Of a stretch of 64,000 nt of DNA, positions 26,963 to 37,992 are shown one piece after another. Below the pieces are notes generated by a model. That model ran no database searches. It saw only the letters and a list, made by a program, of their open reading frames with translations, and had not been told where the DNA came from. Position 1 is the stretch's first letter. Every line of letters begins with the position of its first letter. This stretch comes from Neocallimastix lanati (nom. inval.). Its lineage: Eukaryota; Neocallimastigomycota; Neocallimastigomycetes; Neocallimastigales; Neocallimastigaceae. The DNA lies in assembly GCA_016946835.1 (NCBI GenBank), contig JACVTC010000020.1, positions 1,297,001-1,361,000 on the forward strand, read 5' to 3'. Made by a program: the position numbers and the translations under genes.

Positions 26963-27153
26963 TGTTTTAACATAAAATAAAGTCACGCTTTTTATATACA
27001 TTTGAAATGTGGCGTAATTAAATAAAATATTTTTCTATTACTAATGTATTACTAATATTTTGATCATGTGAGTAATAATGAATTATTCTAAAATTCTATG
27101 ATTATTAATAACAAAACTAAAATTACTAATTAAATTATTTTCATATTTTAACA
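26963..27153 (-). repeat. Probable 3' LTR of copia copy C
   Basis: On the minus strand this 191-bp block begins TGTTAAAATATG, 17 bases after the pol stop codon and directly after a GAGAATGCA purine-rich tract, and ends TTAAAACA. It contains a TATATAAAAAG box near 26990-27000. The TG...CA ends, position and TATA box suggest an LTR. The partner LTR is not in the window, so the limits are unproven. Confidence 0.45.
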
Positions 27154-27170
27154 TGCATTCTCAAATTAAA

Positions 27171-29421
27171 TTATTTTAAAAAAATTTTATTTGCAAATTT
27201 AGTCATTTTAGTACCGTTAACATTTTTGGTTAATATATCGGCTAACATTTCACTCGTATTTATATATTCTAATTTTATAATGTTCTTTTCAATGAGGTCT
27301 TTATTAAAATAATATTTTATTTCTATATGTTTTAATTTTGTGTTTAAATCTCCGTTTTCCATGCTTGTTTTACTAGAAAGATTATCAGTGTATAATTTTA
27401 TTGGCTTGTTAAATTTAAATATTTCGTTTAATATATTTTTAAACCATAAAATCTTTTTTATGCATTCTGAAGTGCTGATGTATTCAGCTTCCGCAGTTGA
27501 TGTTGCTACTATAGTTTGCTTTTTAGATGACCAGCTTATTGGAGAATTTCCCATTAATATTATATATCCTGATGTTGATTTTCGATCCTTTATATCTCCA
27601 GCAAAGTCTGCATCTGAGTAAGCTATAATTTCACCTTTTCCATCATATTTTAATTTGTATTCTTTTGTCCCATTTAAATATTTTAATATGTTCATTACTT
27701 TTTTCCAATCGCTTATTGTTGGTTCTTCACAATTTCTTGCTGCTTTATGTACAGCAAATGTAATGTCAGGTCTTGTGCATTTTGATAGGAATATTAATGC
27801 ACCAATGGCACTCTTATAAATTGTTTTGTTAAATTCTTTTTTATTTTCTGTCTTGATATTATCACCGGTGCATGGTGTTTTGGACTTCTTAATATTATTT
27901 ATGTTGAATCTTTCTAATATATTGTTTATGTAGTTCTTTTGTGAAATATAATATATGTTATTTTTATTTTCTATTTCGATTCCTAAAATGTAATTTAAAT
28001 CTCCAGAATTGGATATTTTAAAATTTTCTTTGATCCTCTTTATTATTTTATTTGTTTCATTTTCAATCCCGGTAATGATCATATCGTCTACATATATTCC
28101 TATTATACATGTTAATTTATTTTTATTTTCTTTTATGAATATACATTGTTCAGATTTTAATTGTTTATATCCATTTTTAGTCAAAAAGTTTGATATAGTT
28201 CTGTTCCATTGACGTCCGGATTGTTTCAATCCATATAATGCCTTATTAAGACGCCAATATCCCCTCTCAAAGTAGCGGTCACCTTGTGGAATCATTATGT
28301 AAATTTCCTCATCAAGACGTGCATTAAGGTACGCTGCTTTGATATCTAATTGCTTGCAAACCCAATTAAATTTTGCAGCAATAGCGATAATTAATTTTAG
28401 GGCATCCATATTAAGTGTAGGAGAATATGTTAAATTGTAATCAATGCCCTTTTTCTGTCTGAAGCCTTTAACAACGAGTCTAGCTTTGAATTTACTAATA
28501 TTATTGAATTTGTCCTTTTTAACTGTAAAAACCCATTTGGTAGGAATAGCACTTTTATTTTTTGGAAGAGTTGGAGTAAATGTCATAATATTGTTGTTAT
28601 ATAAATTATCAATTTCATCTTTAATAGCGAGTTTCCATTGTTGATTATGAGGACCATAAATAGCTTGTTCATAAGTGAGAGGTGCATCATTAGTAATAAT
28701 TGAAATTGATTTATTGTTTGAAATATTATTGTCAATATTTGAGATATTGTTGATACCAGAAAATGGACTAGAATCAACTTCAAATACGTCGATATCATCA
28801 TCTAAAGAGTTGAAATATGCATTCATATTGGTGATATTTTTATTAGGTGATCTTGTATTAATAACCTTTTTATTTTTTATATTTAGTTTTTTATTATTAA
28901 AATCTGCTTTGTCTAAATTAATTTTATATTTAGGATCTATATTAAATTTGTTTTTCCTTTTTTCTAATATATTTTTAATTCTATTGATTTTGTTACTATT
29001 ATTATCGAGATTATTATTTATATTGTTATTAATTTTGGAGATATTCATATTATAATTATTTCCATTTGAATTATTTTGTTTATAATCTATTATTTCTAAT
29101 TTCTTTTTATTCATATTAAATCCATCGTATTCATGATTATTGTTTAAATTTTCATAATTATCATAATTTTCATAATTTATTTGACTATTATTCGAATTTA
29201 CAATATCTGAATCAGTATTTTTAATTTTATTATTATTATTGGAATTTTCATCATTAGGTACAACGACGGTATTGAACTCGTCACCTATTGGTTCATGGTC
29301 TGAATTATTATTATTATTAGAATTAATTATTATAGGATATGTTGCGGTATTGAACTCAGGACCTTTTATCTCATTCTCAAGTCTTTCCGATTGCACCAAA
29401 TAGTCTGTTCTGTCATTTATA
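27171..29421 (-). pseudogene. Ty1/copia pol 3' part (RT-RNase H), copy C, cut by the gypsy insertion
   Basis: An uninterrupted frame of about 750 residues: an Asn-rich linker, RT (WVFTVKKDKFN, LDIKAAYLNA, GIYVDDMIITG with intact Asp pair), then RNase H (YSDADFAGDIKDRKSTSGY, the SSTAEAEY-type TSTAEAEYIS, LYTDNLSSKT and ADILTKN). The apparent start Met-His-His lies within the LTR of the gypsy element at 29422, so the true N-terminal half (gag, protease, integrase) was separated by that insertion. It does not resume on the far side beyond perhaps 38608-38690. This domain order (integrase before RT) is Ty1/copia. It is a different subfamily from the copies at 2.5 kb and 39-55 kb, and much better preserved. 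Confidence 0.9.
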
Positions 29422-30036
29422 TGATGCATGTCCAGTAAAAATAATAGAAAATAATAGAAAAATTATTTAGAAAAATTATTAATATAAATATTTATTAAAA
29501 ATTAATTTTATATAATGAATCTTAAAATATATTATTAATATATTATTAAAGATAATTTATTATTATTAATTATTAAAATATTAAATTAAATAATAATATT
29601 AAAAATATTAAAAGAATTGTTGATAATATAGTAAAATTAGTTATATTAATTATAACGGAGATTGAATGTTTAATTAAATTGATGTTAATATTAAAATAAT
29701 TTTTAAATAATGTTAAACAATATGAATTAATAGTTATAAGTAAAAAGTTATGAATATTTATATTTATTAATTAATTTTAGTGTTTCGATAAATAAAATTT
29801 ATAAAATTAGTAAAAAATATAATTATGAAAATAATTTATAAATAAATATTTTCTTTTTTTTTAAGGAATAATAATAAAACATGTATTTTTTTTATGATAA
29901 AATATAATAAATAAAATAATAAAAGATAAATAACTAAAAAGTAAATATAATTATTGTAATATAATATTCTTGGAGTAATTCCCTTTTGCACAAACGCCCA
30001 ACTAACATATACGGTATTTAATAAAATATCGTATCA
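29422..30036 (+). repeat. 5' LTR of gypsy element
   Basis: 615 bp, begins TGATGCATGTCC and ends AATATCGTATCA (TGATA...TATCA inverted ends). Identical by eye to 37993-38607. Confidence 0.95.
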
Positions 30037-30041
30037 AAAAA

Positions 30042-30059
30042 TGGTGGAGAATCCGGGCG
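30042..30059 (+). promoter_or_regulatory. Putative primer-binding site of gypsy element
   Basis: Five bases after the LTR end comes TGGTGGAGAATCCGGGCG, starting with the TGG that pairs with a tRNA 3' CCA. I cannot name the tRNA with confidence. The site lies in the loop of a long potential stem formed by 29961-29973 with 30066-30078 and by 29985-29999 with 30055-30065. Confidence 0.6.
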
Positions 30060-30187
30060 TGCAAACCAAGAATATTATGAAATTTATATTTATATTGATA
30101 TTTACTTTTTAAAAAATAAAGACAATTAAATAATTAATATTAAATTAAAATTAAATAATTAAATTTTTTATAATAGTAATATATAAA

Positions 30188-30194
<7 letters not shown>

Positions 30195-30236
<42 letters not shown>
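30195..30236 (+). repeat. A-run in the gypsy leader
   Basis: About 42 consecutive A residues between the primer-binding region and the first conserved leader motif. Confidence 0.9.
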
Positions 30237-30237
<1 letters not shown>

Positions 30238-30269
30238 ACCTAAAATTATTATGATTATTATTAAATAAT

Positions 30270-30325
30270 AATTAAAGGTAACTGGGAGTTCGAACCAGAA
30301 TAAAAACGAATAAGTCTTTAATTAT
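30270..30325 (+). promoter_or_regulatory. Conserved leader hairpin motif, copy 1
   Basis: TAATTAAAG at the left pairs with CTTTAATTA at the right. Inside is an AACTGGGAGTTCGAACCAG core whose CTGG and CCAG ends can pair, followed by AATAAAAACGAATAA. The core recurs at 30370-30425 and, on the other strand, at 38731-38785 and 57979-58032. The function is unknown; a packaging, dimerisation or translation element of the retroelement RNA is possible. Confidence 0.6.
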
Positions 30326-30369
30326 TATTATTAGTATAGTTAATTTTTTTTATTATCATCTTTATTAGT

Positions 30370-30425
30370 AATTAAAGACAACTGGGAATTCGGACCAGTA
30401 TAAAAACGAATAAACCTTTAATTAA
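30370..30425 (+). promoter_or_regulatory. Conserved leader hairpin motif, copy 2
   Basis: The same outer stem TAATTAAAG/CTTTAATTA, with core AACTGGGAATTCGGACCAG and tail TATAAAAACGAATAA. It differs from copy 1 at only a few positions, mostly within the loop, and the pairing CTGG/CCAG is kept. Confidence 0.6.
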
Positions 30426-30539
30426 GAAATGATATTATAATAAAAAGTAGTAATAGTTTAGTATAAAAATTAATATTAAATAATATTTTATTAATAGTAT
30501 ATGTGATAATATTTAGAAAAAAAAAAAAATAATAGATAA

Positions 30540-30864
30540 TATTTTAATAATAATAATAAATAATATTTTAGTAATGGTGAATTAAGTAATAATTAATAAT
30601 AATAAATGATATTTTAGTAATAGTGAATTAAGTAATAATTAATAATAATAAATAATATTTTAGTAATAGTAATATTTTAGTAATAGTGTATAAAATAAGA
30701 ATTAATAATAATAATAATAATAATTAAATGATATTTTAGTAATAGTGAATTAAGTAATAATTAATAATAATAAATAATATTTTAGTAATAGTGAATTAAT
30801 AATTAATAATAATAAATAATATTTTAATAATAGTAATATTTTAGTAATAGTATATAAAATAAGA

Positions 30865-30915
<51 letters not shown>
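30540..30915 (+). repeat. Tandem repeats in gypsy leader
   Basis: A unit of about 45-60 bases around AATATTTTAGTAATAGTGAA and TTAAGTAATAATTAATAATA is repeated about six times. A larger composite (about 160 bases, each ending near GTATAAAATAAGAATTAATA) is itself present twice. The block ends in an (AAT)n run before gag. Confidence 0.75.
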
Positions 30916-30917
<2 letters not shown>

Positions 30918-31003
30918 TAATAATAACAATAATAAAAATAATATTATTATACTCGTAAAAGTATATAAGAATATAATTTCAAATTAAAATAATAATTAGA
31001 TAA

Positions 31004-32308
31004 ATGGCGGACGCTTCGAAAATTAGAAGAGACTTACCATACTTAGCAAATTATGGTAAGGACATAGATTCTTGGATAGAAGATTTCAAAAATGTTATGG
31101 AAATTTACAACATCGAGGAACCAAACAGAATTTTTATTTGGGTAAAGAACGCAGTAGAGGCTGACATAAAAAACCTTTTAAAATCTTTATGTACTACAAG
31201 AAATAATGTTAAAAGGTTTCCCTCATATAAAGAAATCCAGAGAGCCATTGAAGATTATTTAGAAATTACTCAAAATGATAAGTGTTCAATTTTAAAGGCC
31301 TTAAAAATAAAAAGAAATGAAACAATTAAAGGATTTAATTATAATTATTTAACTCTTTATCATCGACTTGACTTGGAATATAAAAAATTAATATGTGTCG
31401 ATGATTATTTAAATGCTATACATGATAGGGTATATGTACATTCTCAAGTAATTTTGGCCAACTGTAAAACATTAACAGAAGCGTTCGAAGTAGCAGAACG
31501 TGCAGAAAAAGCTGAAGTACGAACTATAACAAACAAAAATTCTCAGAATGTTATGGTATATCAAAACAACATAAATAAAAATAGTAACAATTTATTAAAT
31601 CATCCAATTTATAGGAGCTTAAGAGAACATGGAAATAATTTAGATAATTCATATCAAGCGTCATCATATGTTATGGGTTATATAAATGAAAACTCCACCA
31701 ATAATAGAATGTTTACACCAGGTAGATATAGTAACAATAAAAATAAAAGTTTTAATAATAATAATAATTATTATCACGGAGTAGAACAAATTCAACAAAA
31801 TAATACTTATGATACAAGAAGATTCTATAATAACTACGAACCAAAAGCTAGAAAATCAGTTATGTGTTACTCATGTAAACAAGTAGGACATAAAGCTTAT
31901 GAATGTCCTAATAATAAAAATAATGGTAGTAATAGAAATAATAATCTTTATAATATGAATAATAATGATATGGGTAATAATTATAATAATAATTTTGATT
32001 ATAATAATAATAGTAATAAATATAACAATTATTATAATAATAGTAATAAAAATGGCTACAATAATTCTTTTAATGGTAGTAATTATTACTTTAATAAAAA
32101 TAATAAATTTACTGGAAATAATATTGCTAATAGAAATAATCATAATTTTAATGAGAATAATATTCCCACTGGAAATAATAATTTTAATAGAAATTCTAAT
32201 GGAATAAATCAGGATATTAATACTACTAGTTCAAATATTAATAGTAATTTCAAAGCTAATGTAAATAATAATAATAATAATGGAGATAGCTTTAATAATT
32301 TAAACTAA
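31004..32308 (+). CDS. gag: Gag protein of gypsy element
   Basis: A 434-residue structural protein. The N-terminal half (about 1-190) looks like a retrotransposon capsid domain (WIEDFKNVMEIY, then IWVKNAVEADIKNLLKS and AFEVAERAEKA). A single CCHC zinc knuckle, CYSCKQVGHKAYEC, lies near 288-301 for RNA binding. The C-terminal 130 residues are a low-complexity Asn tract. The frame closes with TTA AAC TAA, which doubles as the slippery site for entry into pol. The start is the first Met after the AAT-rich leader and is followed by charged, non-repetitive sequence. Confidence 0.9.
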   Translation: MADASKIRRDLPYLANYGKDIDSWIEDFKNVMEIYNIEEPNRIFIWVKNAVEADIKNLLKSLCTTRNNVKRFPSYKEIQRAIEDYLEITQNDKCSILKALKIKRNETIKGFNYNYLTLYHRLDLEYKKLICVDDYLNAIHDRVYVHSQVILANCKTLTEAFEVAERAEKAEVRTITNKNSQNVMVYQNNINKNSNNLLNHPIYRSLREHGNNLDNSYQASSYVMGYINENSTNNRMFTPGRYSNNKNKSFNNNNNYYHGVEQIQQNNTYDTRRFYNNYEPKARKSVMCYSCKQVGHKAYECPNNKNNGSNRNNNLYNMNNNDMGNNYNNNFDYNNNSNKYNNYYNNSNKNGYNNSFNGSNYYFNKNNKFTGNNIANRNNHNFNENNIPTGNNNFNRNSNGINQDINTTSSNINSNFKANVNNNNNNGDSFNNLN

Positions 32309-32331
32309 ATAATGGGAGAAGGACAACTCCC
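32299..32331 (+). promoter_or_regulatory. Predicted -1 ribosomal frameshift signal
   Basis: The heptamer T TTA AAC (32299-32305) is in the gag frame as X XXY YYZ and is followed at once by the gag stop TAA. Eight bases later GGGAG (32314-32318) can pair with CTCCC (32327-32331), an island of GC in AT-rich DNA. A one-base backward slip enters the pol frame, which is open from 32305 through 41 codons to its first Met at 32428. Confidence 0.8.
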
Positions 32332-32470
32332 GTTAACCAAACCAAACTTCAAACTTATAATAAAAATAATAGTATTAATGAAGAATATGTAAATTTAACA
32401 TACTCTCCCAAGTTAAATAATAATACTATGAAAATAAAAAATAATTATAATAATACTAATGATAATAATT

Positions 32471-32501
<31 letters not shown>

Positions 32502-35500
32502 ACATAATAATAATAATAATAATAATAATAATTCATATAATGCTAGTGCAACTTCAAATAATGATGTAATAAATAATGGATATCCTTATAATGATAATTC
32601 ACATAATTATGATATAAACAATAATTATTTAAATAAGAATAATAAAATAAATTATACAAACAGTTTATTTGATGATAATCATACAAGTATTGATAATATT
32701 TATTCCAATAATAATAATAATAATAACTTAAATAATATAGAATATCTTAGTAAGAATACTAGTAACGGTTATAAATTAAATAATAGTAATCATAACAACA
32801 TCTATGAAAATGACACTATTAATAAACAAGTTAACAATGATGTTAATATAAATAATACTTATAAAAATAATAATGATGATCAAAGTAACAATGAAATTGA
32901 TTTAAATAGAATTTCTATAAATGATAATGAAAAGAAAATTAATAATGAACCTAATTCAAATAATATTTATAATAATTTTGATAATTACCATAATGAGGAA
33001 ATTATCGCTGTTGCCCAAAAGAAAGGTAAAAATAATTCAATAAAAATCTCCCCATATACCAAAGAAATAAAGAAAAAGCTTATAGATAATCCAGTTCCAA
33101 TTATTACAAATGCTATGAAGAAAAATACTATTATGAAAAGAAAATTAAACGTTAATAAATTAGCAACTACAGGAACACCTGATATGATAATAGATGAGGG
33201 AGGAACGAATGTCAAACTATCAACAGAAAAAGAAGAAGGTAAAGAATTTAAAGAAAATAAAGATCATAAAAATGTTACTTTCAATGAATCTATTGAAATT
33301 TTTGAGGATTCACAACCACCAACTAATCAAACAATAACTAATAATAACACAAATAAATTAGAATATTTGGATCTTTCTTATATCAATCAACCAAATATTA
33401 GAAATGTAAAAAAAGCGAATAAATTGAATAAAATAAATGAAATACTGAGCAGTAACAAAGATGATATACCCATCAATGTTAAAAGTTATTCCAAGCCAGA
33501 GAAACACATAAAAATGATGGAAGATTTTAATGAATTTAAAATTAAGGACTTTATCAAGGAAGTAGCATCAACCGAAGTCATAACGAAGTTAGTATATTTG
33601 TTAGACCTGTTTCCAAAGTTCAGGTCAGAATTTACAAAAGCATTAAAATTAACCGAAGGAAAAGAGAAAATAAAGAAAAATTTGAATACATCTTTAATAA
33701 ATGTAATGACAATTATAAGCCAACATAAAGTGATTAAAGTTAAAGGCACTGTGGATAAGAAACCAGCTGAAATTTTCTTGGACTCGTGTGCTAGCGTTAA
33801 TTTGATTACCACTACGGCTTTAAAAAAATTTAAAATTAATAAAAATCCTATTGGGAGAATATCCGAAAAAATTTTTCAGGTATATTCCAACAATTCAACT
33901 TGTTCAGATATTTATGAACTAAAAATATCTATTGGAAATTACACTTTTATCGATTACTTTAGGAAAATTGATAAGGATGATATCTTTGATATATTAATAG
34001 GTATTGACACACTTAAACGAAATAGATTTGATATAAATTTAGTTAATGATACCTTATATCATATTGATGAAAATAATAATCCTATAGAATTAGCTTCTTT
34101 ATTTTATGATGTTAGCTTGAGTCCTTCTGAAAGTACAAATAGAATTAATGACGAAGAAAATAATATGAATAAGGAGAATAATATAAATAATAATTCTTCT
34201 GAAGAGAATGATGAGGATTCTGAAACTAGTTGGAGTGACAATGATAATAATAATGATAATAATAATATACTTTTTACATATGCTAAATCAGAGTTACCTA
34301 ATATTAACATAAATAATTTTAATGTAAAATTACCTTTCTTTAATAGTGTCGACATCGATAAAGAAAATAATATCAAAATAAAAACGAATAATAATAAGAA
34401 TGATGATAAAATTGACAATTATAAAATAAATGATCATAAAATTAATTCTAAAGTTACAAACAATATAAATCCCATACTACATTCTAAACTTCCATCAAAA
34501 ATCGATTCTGATCAAAATGGCAATAACAAATTAAATAGTAATTATAAATTAGTAGATAGAAATATTGAAAGGAAAGAATATAAGAATAAAACGGTTGATA
34601 TTACAACACAATTGATTCCATCTCTTTTATTAATAACTAATGAAGTACTACATAATGAAAACGAGGTTTGCACAGACGACACAATATCTAAACTGGAAAT
34701 GATTCACTCTATTGTAAAAAAATTACCAGAAAATTTGAAAGCTGATGTAGAAAAATTATTTTTAAATTATATTAGTGTTCTTGCACTGAAAACTGACGAT
34801 TTGGGTTCGTCAAAGCTATATCCTCATAGAATTAATTTAATACCAGGAACAACACCTATTAAACAGAGGGCCTACCGTATTTCAAAAGTGCAAGCTGATG
34901 CACTTAAAAAGGAATTAATTAAACTTATAAATAATAACTTAATTGTCCCTTCTAGTTCTCCTTGGTCTTCTCCTGTAGTACTGGTACCGAAAAAGAATGG
35001 TCAAGTGAGAATGTGTGTTGACTACAGGAAGATTAATAATTGTACATTAAAGGACGCTTATGCACTTCCTTTAATAGATGATATACTTTACTATGTTAGC
35101 GGTGATATTTCTATTTTGTCTACTATTGATCTCTTCTCAGGGTACCATCAGATTCCTATGCATTCTGATGATAAAGATATCACTTGCTTTACGACCATTT
35201 ACGGAAACTTTAATTTTGAAGTTATGCCTTTTGGACTATGCAACGCTCCCGCTACTTTTCAAAGGGAGATGAACAGAATATTTTTTGATTTAATCGGAGT
35301 ATGTGTTTTTATTTACATAGATGACTTAGTTATTTATTCTCCTTCATTAGATCAACACATCAAAGACCTAGAAAAAGTATTCCTCATTCTTGCTAATAAT
35401 GGATTAAAAGTGAATTTTGAAAAATGTGATTTCTTTAAAGAAGAAGTTGAGCTCCTTGGTCATACTCTTTCTACTAAGGGTATAAAACCTATGAATTCTA

Positions 35501-37777
35501 AAATAAAAGTTATTGCTAATTGGTTACCTCCTTCTAATTTAAAACAGTTACGTTCTTTCTTAGGGGCAATTGGATATTACCGGAAATTCATTAGCCATTT
35601 TGCCCAAATTGCTAAACCTTTATATGATTTAACAAAAAAGAATGTTCCTTTTGTTTGGTCTACCGAATCTAATAATGCATTTGAATTTTTAAAAATTCGT
35701 CTTATTAATGCACCTATATTGTCACCTCCAAATTTTGATAAACCATTTATTGTTCGTTCAGATGCATCTAAATCAGGAATTGGCGGGGTACTACTTCAGT
35801 TAGACGATGACAACATTGAGAAGCCATTATATTATGAAAGTAGGACACTTTCCAATTCTGAAATCAATTATAGCATTACAGAACTTGAGGGGCTTGCCGC
35901 ATTTTACTGTGTCATGAAATTTAAACCTTTTCTCACTGGTAATAGTTTTGAGACAATTCTTTATACCGATCATAAGCCTTTAGTTTACATATTTAAAAAT
36001 AAAGAACCTTCTTCAGCAAGGCATGTCAAATGGATAACTGAGTTCAGTATTTTAAAAATTAAAGTGTTATATGAAGAGGGGAGGAGGAATGTAGTTGCTG
36101 ATGCACTATCTAGATTACATTCTAACAATGAAAAATATATAATCAAAAATATAAAAAATGATGATAAACATATAAAAAATAAAAATAAAAGAAATAATAT
36201 AAAAAATTATAATAAAGATGTATTCAACCAAGTTATAAATAATGAAATTCAAAATTGTGAAATTAAAAATAACGAAGAAATTAGAAATAAGAAAAATACT
36301 AAAATTAATAAAATAAAAGAGTTAGTGGATGAAATTAAGATCAATAGTAATAATGAAAATTACAAAATGGAATATGAGGAAATTAAAAATAATGTAAATA
36401 ACATTAATAAGTTTAATAATAAATTACATAATAATAATAGTGAAAATAATGGAGTGGAAAATAAATTGAATGTGAATTATATGGTATTTCAAACTGAAGA
36501 AAATAATAAACATAGTTTTAATAATAATGATAATAATAATAATAATATTAATCATGTTAATACTAATAATAATGATATTGATGATAGTACTGAAATACTA
36601 AATGATTTCTATAAAAAAATAATAAACCAGAAATTTGTATTAATTGATGGAGTTCAGTATTATAAAGATAATAATGAATTAAGAAAAGTAATATTTAATG
36701 ATAATGAAAAATGGGAACTTATTAGTAAAGCTCATTGTTTAGGACATGAAGGTAACTTTAAAACCTACCATCGTTTGAAAAGGAACTATTATTGGATAGG
36801 AATGAATAAGGATATCAGATTATTTATTAAATCTTGTCATGTATGTCAATTATGTAAACCACAACCACCGAATGTATTTACAGAAGATTTAGCTACACCC
36901 CCAGGTCTACCTTTTACTCGGGTAGGATTGGATTTAGTTGGACCCTTATACGAATCTTTCAGAGGTAATAAATATATAATAGTACTTGTAGATTATTTAA
37001 CAAAATGGGTGGAAGCTGAAGCATTAGCCAAAACAGAATCAGAAGATGTCATTAGATTTTTAAATAATATATTTTCAAGACACGGGATTCCAGAGATATT
37101 AATTACTGATAATGGCCCGCAATTCATATCTGATAAAACAAAAGCTTTCCTAGATTTAAATGATGTCTATGTACATTATATTAGTACTTATCATCCTGCT
37201 TCTAACGGAGAAGTTGAAAACAGGAATAGAGAAATAGTCAAATATATTAGAATTCTTAAAAGCCAATTTAAAGAATTAAGTAAACAAAATCAAGAATGGG
37301 ATGATATTTTACCTAGTGCACTTTGGGCTTTAAGAACAACAAAAAATGAAGTTACTAAATTTAGTAGTTTCGAATTACTCTATGGTAGGAAAGACTTACA
37401 ACCATTTGAATTAGCAATTAATATTGACAAAAGATTTCCTGAAGAATCAGAAGAAGAATATTTTGTTCGAAAATTTATTAATCACCATAATTGGATTTCT
37501 GAAGCAATCAAAAATATTGAAACTGCAAATGAATTATGGAAAGATAGGAGAAGACAGATTAAAAGATTAAGAAGTGAATTCAAACCAGGAGACCTAGTTT
37601 TAGTTAGAAATTTCAATCGAAGGAAACTAGACCCTTATTATATCGGACCATTAAAAATAGTTAAACAGCAATTTAATACTGTCACAGTATGTGATCCTTA
37701 TACGAACGAAATTGCAGAGAGAAACATTCATCTAAAAAATGTAATTCCATATATTAGTAATTTCCTAAATTATAATC

Positions 37778-37782
<5 letters not shown>
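32305..37782 (+). CDS. pol: Pol polyprotein of gypsy element (protease-RT-RNase H-integrase)
   Basis: Probably translated by -1 frameshift from gag; the first Met is at 32428 and residue numbers count from it (1784 residues). An Asn-rich N-terminal segment spans about 1-330. The aspartic protease LDSCASVNLI has Asp452, with Cys in place of the usual Gly after Ser, and ILIGIDTL follows. RT shows RMCVDYRKIN, LFSGYHQIP and YIDD at 963-966. RNase H shows RSDASKSGIGG and TDHKPL (Asp1181). A long Asn-rich insert (about 1235-1390) separates it from the integrase, which has a zinc-binding HHCC module (His1436, His1440, then CHVC) and a DDE core with VGLDLVGP, TDNGPQF (Asp1561) and NGEVENRNRE. The order RT-RNase H-integrase is Ty3/gypsy. 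No chromodomain is seen at the C-terminus (GDLVLVRNF...YYIGPLKIV). Confidence 0.93.
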
Positions 37783-37820
<38 letters not shown>

Positions 37821-37978
37821 ATGATATATATATAAAAAAAAAAAAAAAAAATTTTGATATATATAAAAAATATAAAAAAAAAAAAATATAAAAAAAATAT
37901 TATAAAATATATAATAATATTATTAGTTTAATAAATATTTTAATATGCTTATAGACTTCAAGGGACGAAGTCTAAGCT

Positions 37979-37992
37979 AAGTGGGGGCATCT
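37979..37992 (+). promoter_or_regulatory. Polypurine tract of gypsy element
   Basis: AAGTGGGGGCATCT lies immediately before the 3' LTR. It is the expected plus-strand primer and a rare G-run in this region. Confidence 0.75.

Noticed and set aside
27171-29429. Start Met of the copia C frame at 29429
   Set aside because: It lies in the LTR of the inserted gypsy element and cannot be the native start.
29422-30036. Tf1-type self-priming in the gypsy element at 29.4 kb
   Set aside because: The complementary segments are not adjacent to the LTR end; a TGG-starting tRNA-type site lies there instead, so the stem is more likely structural.
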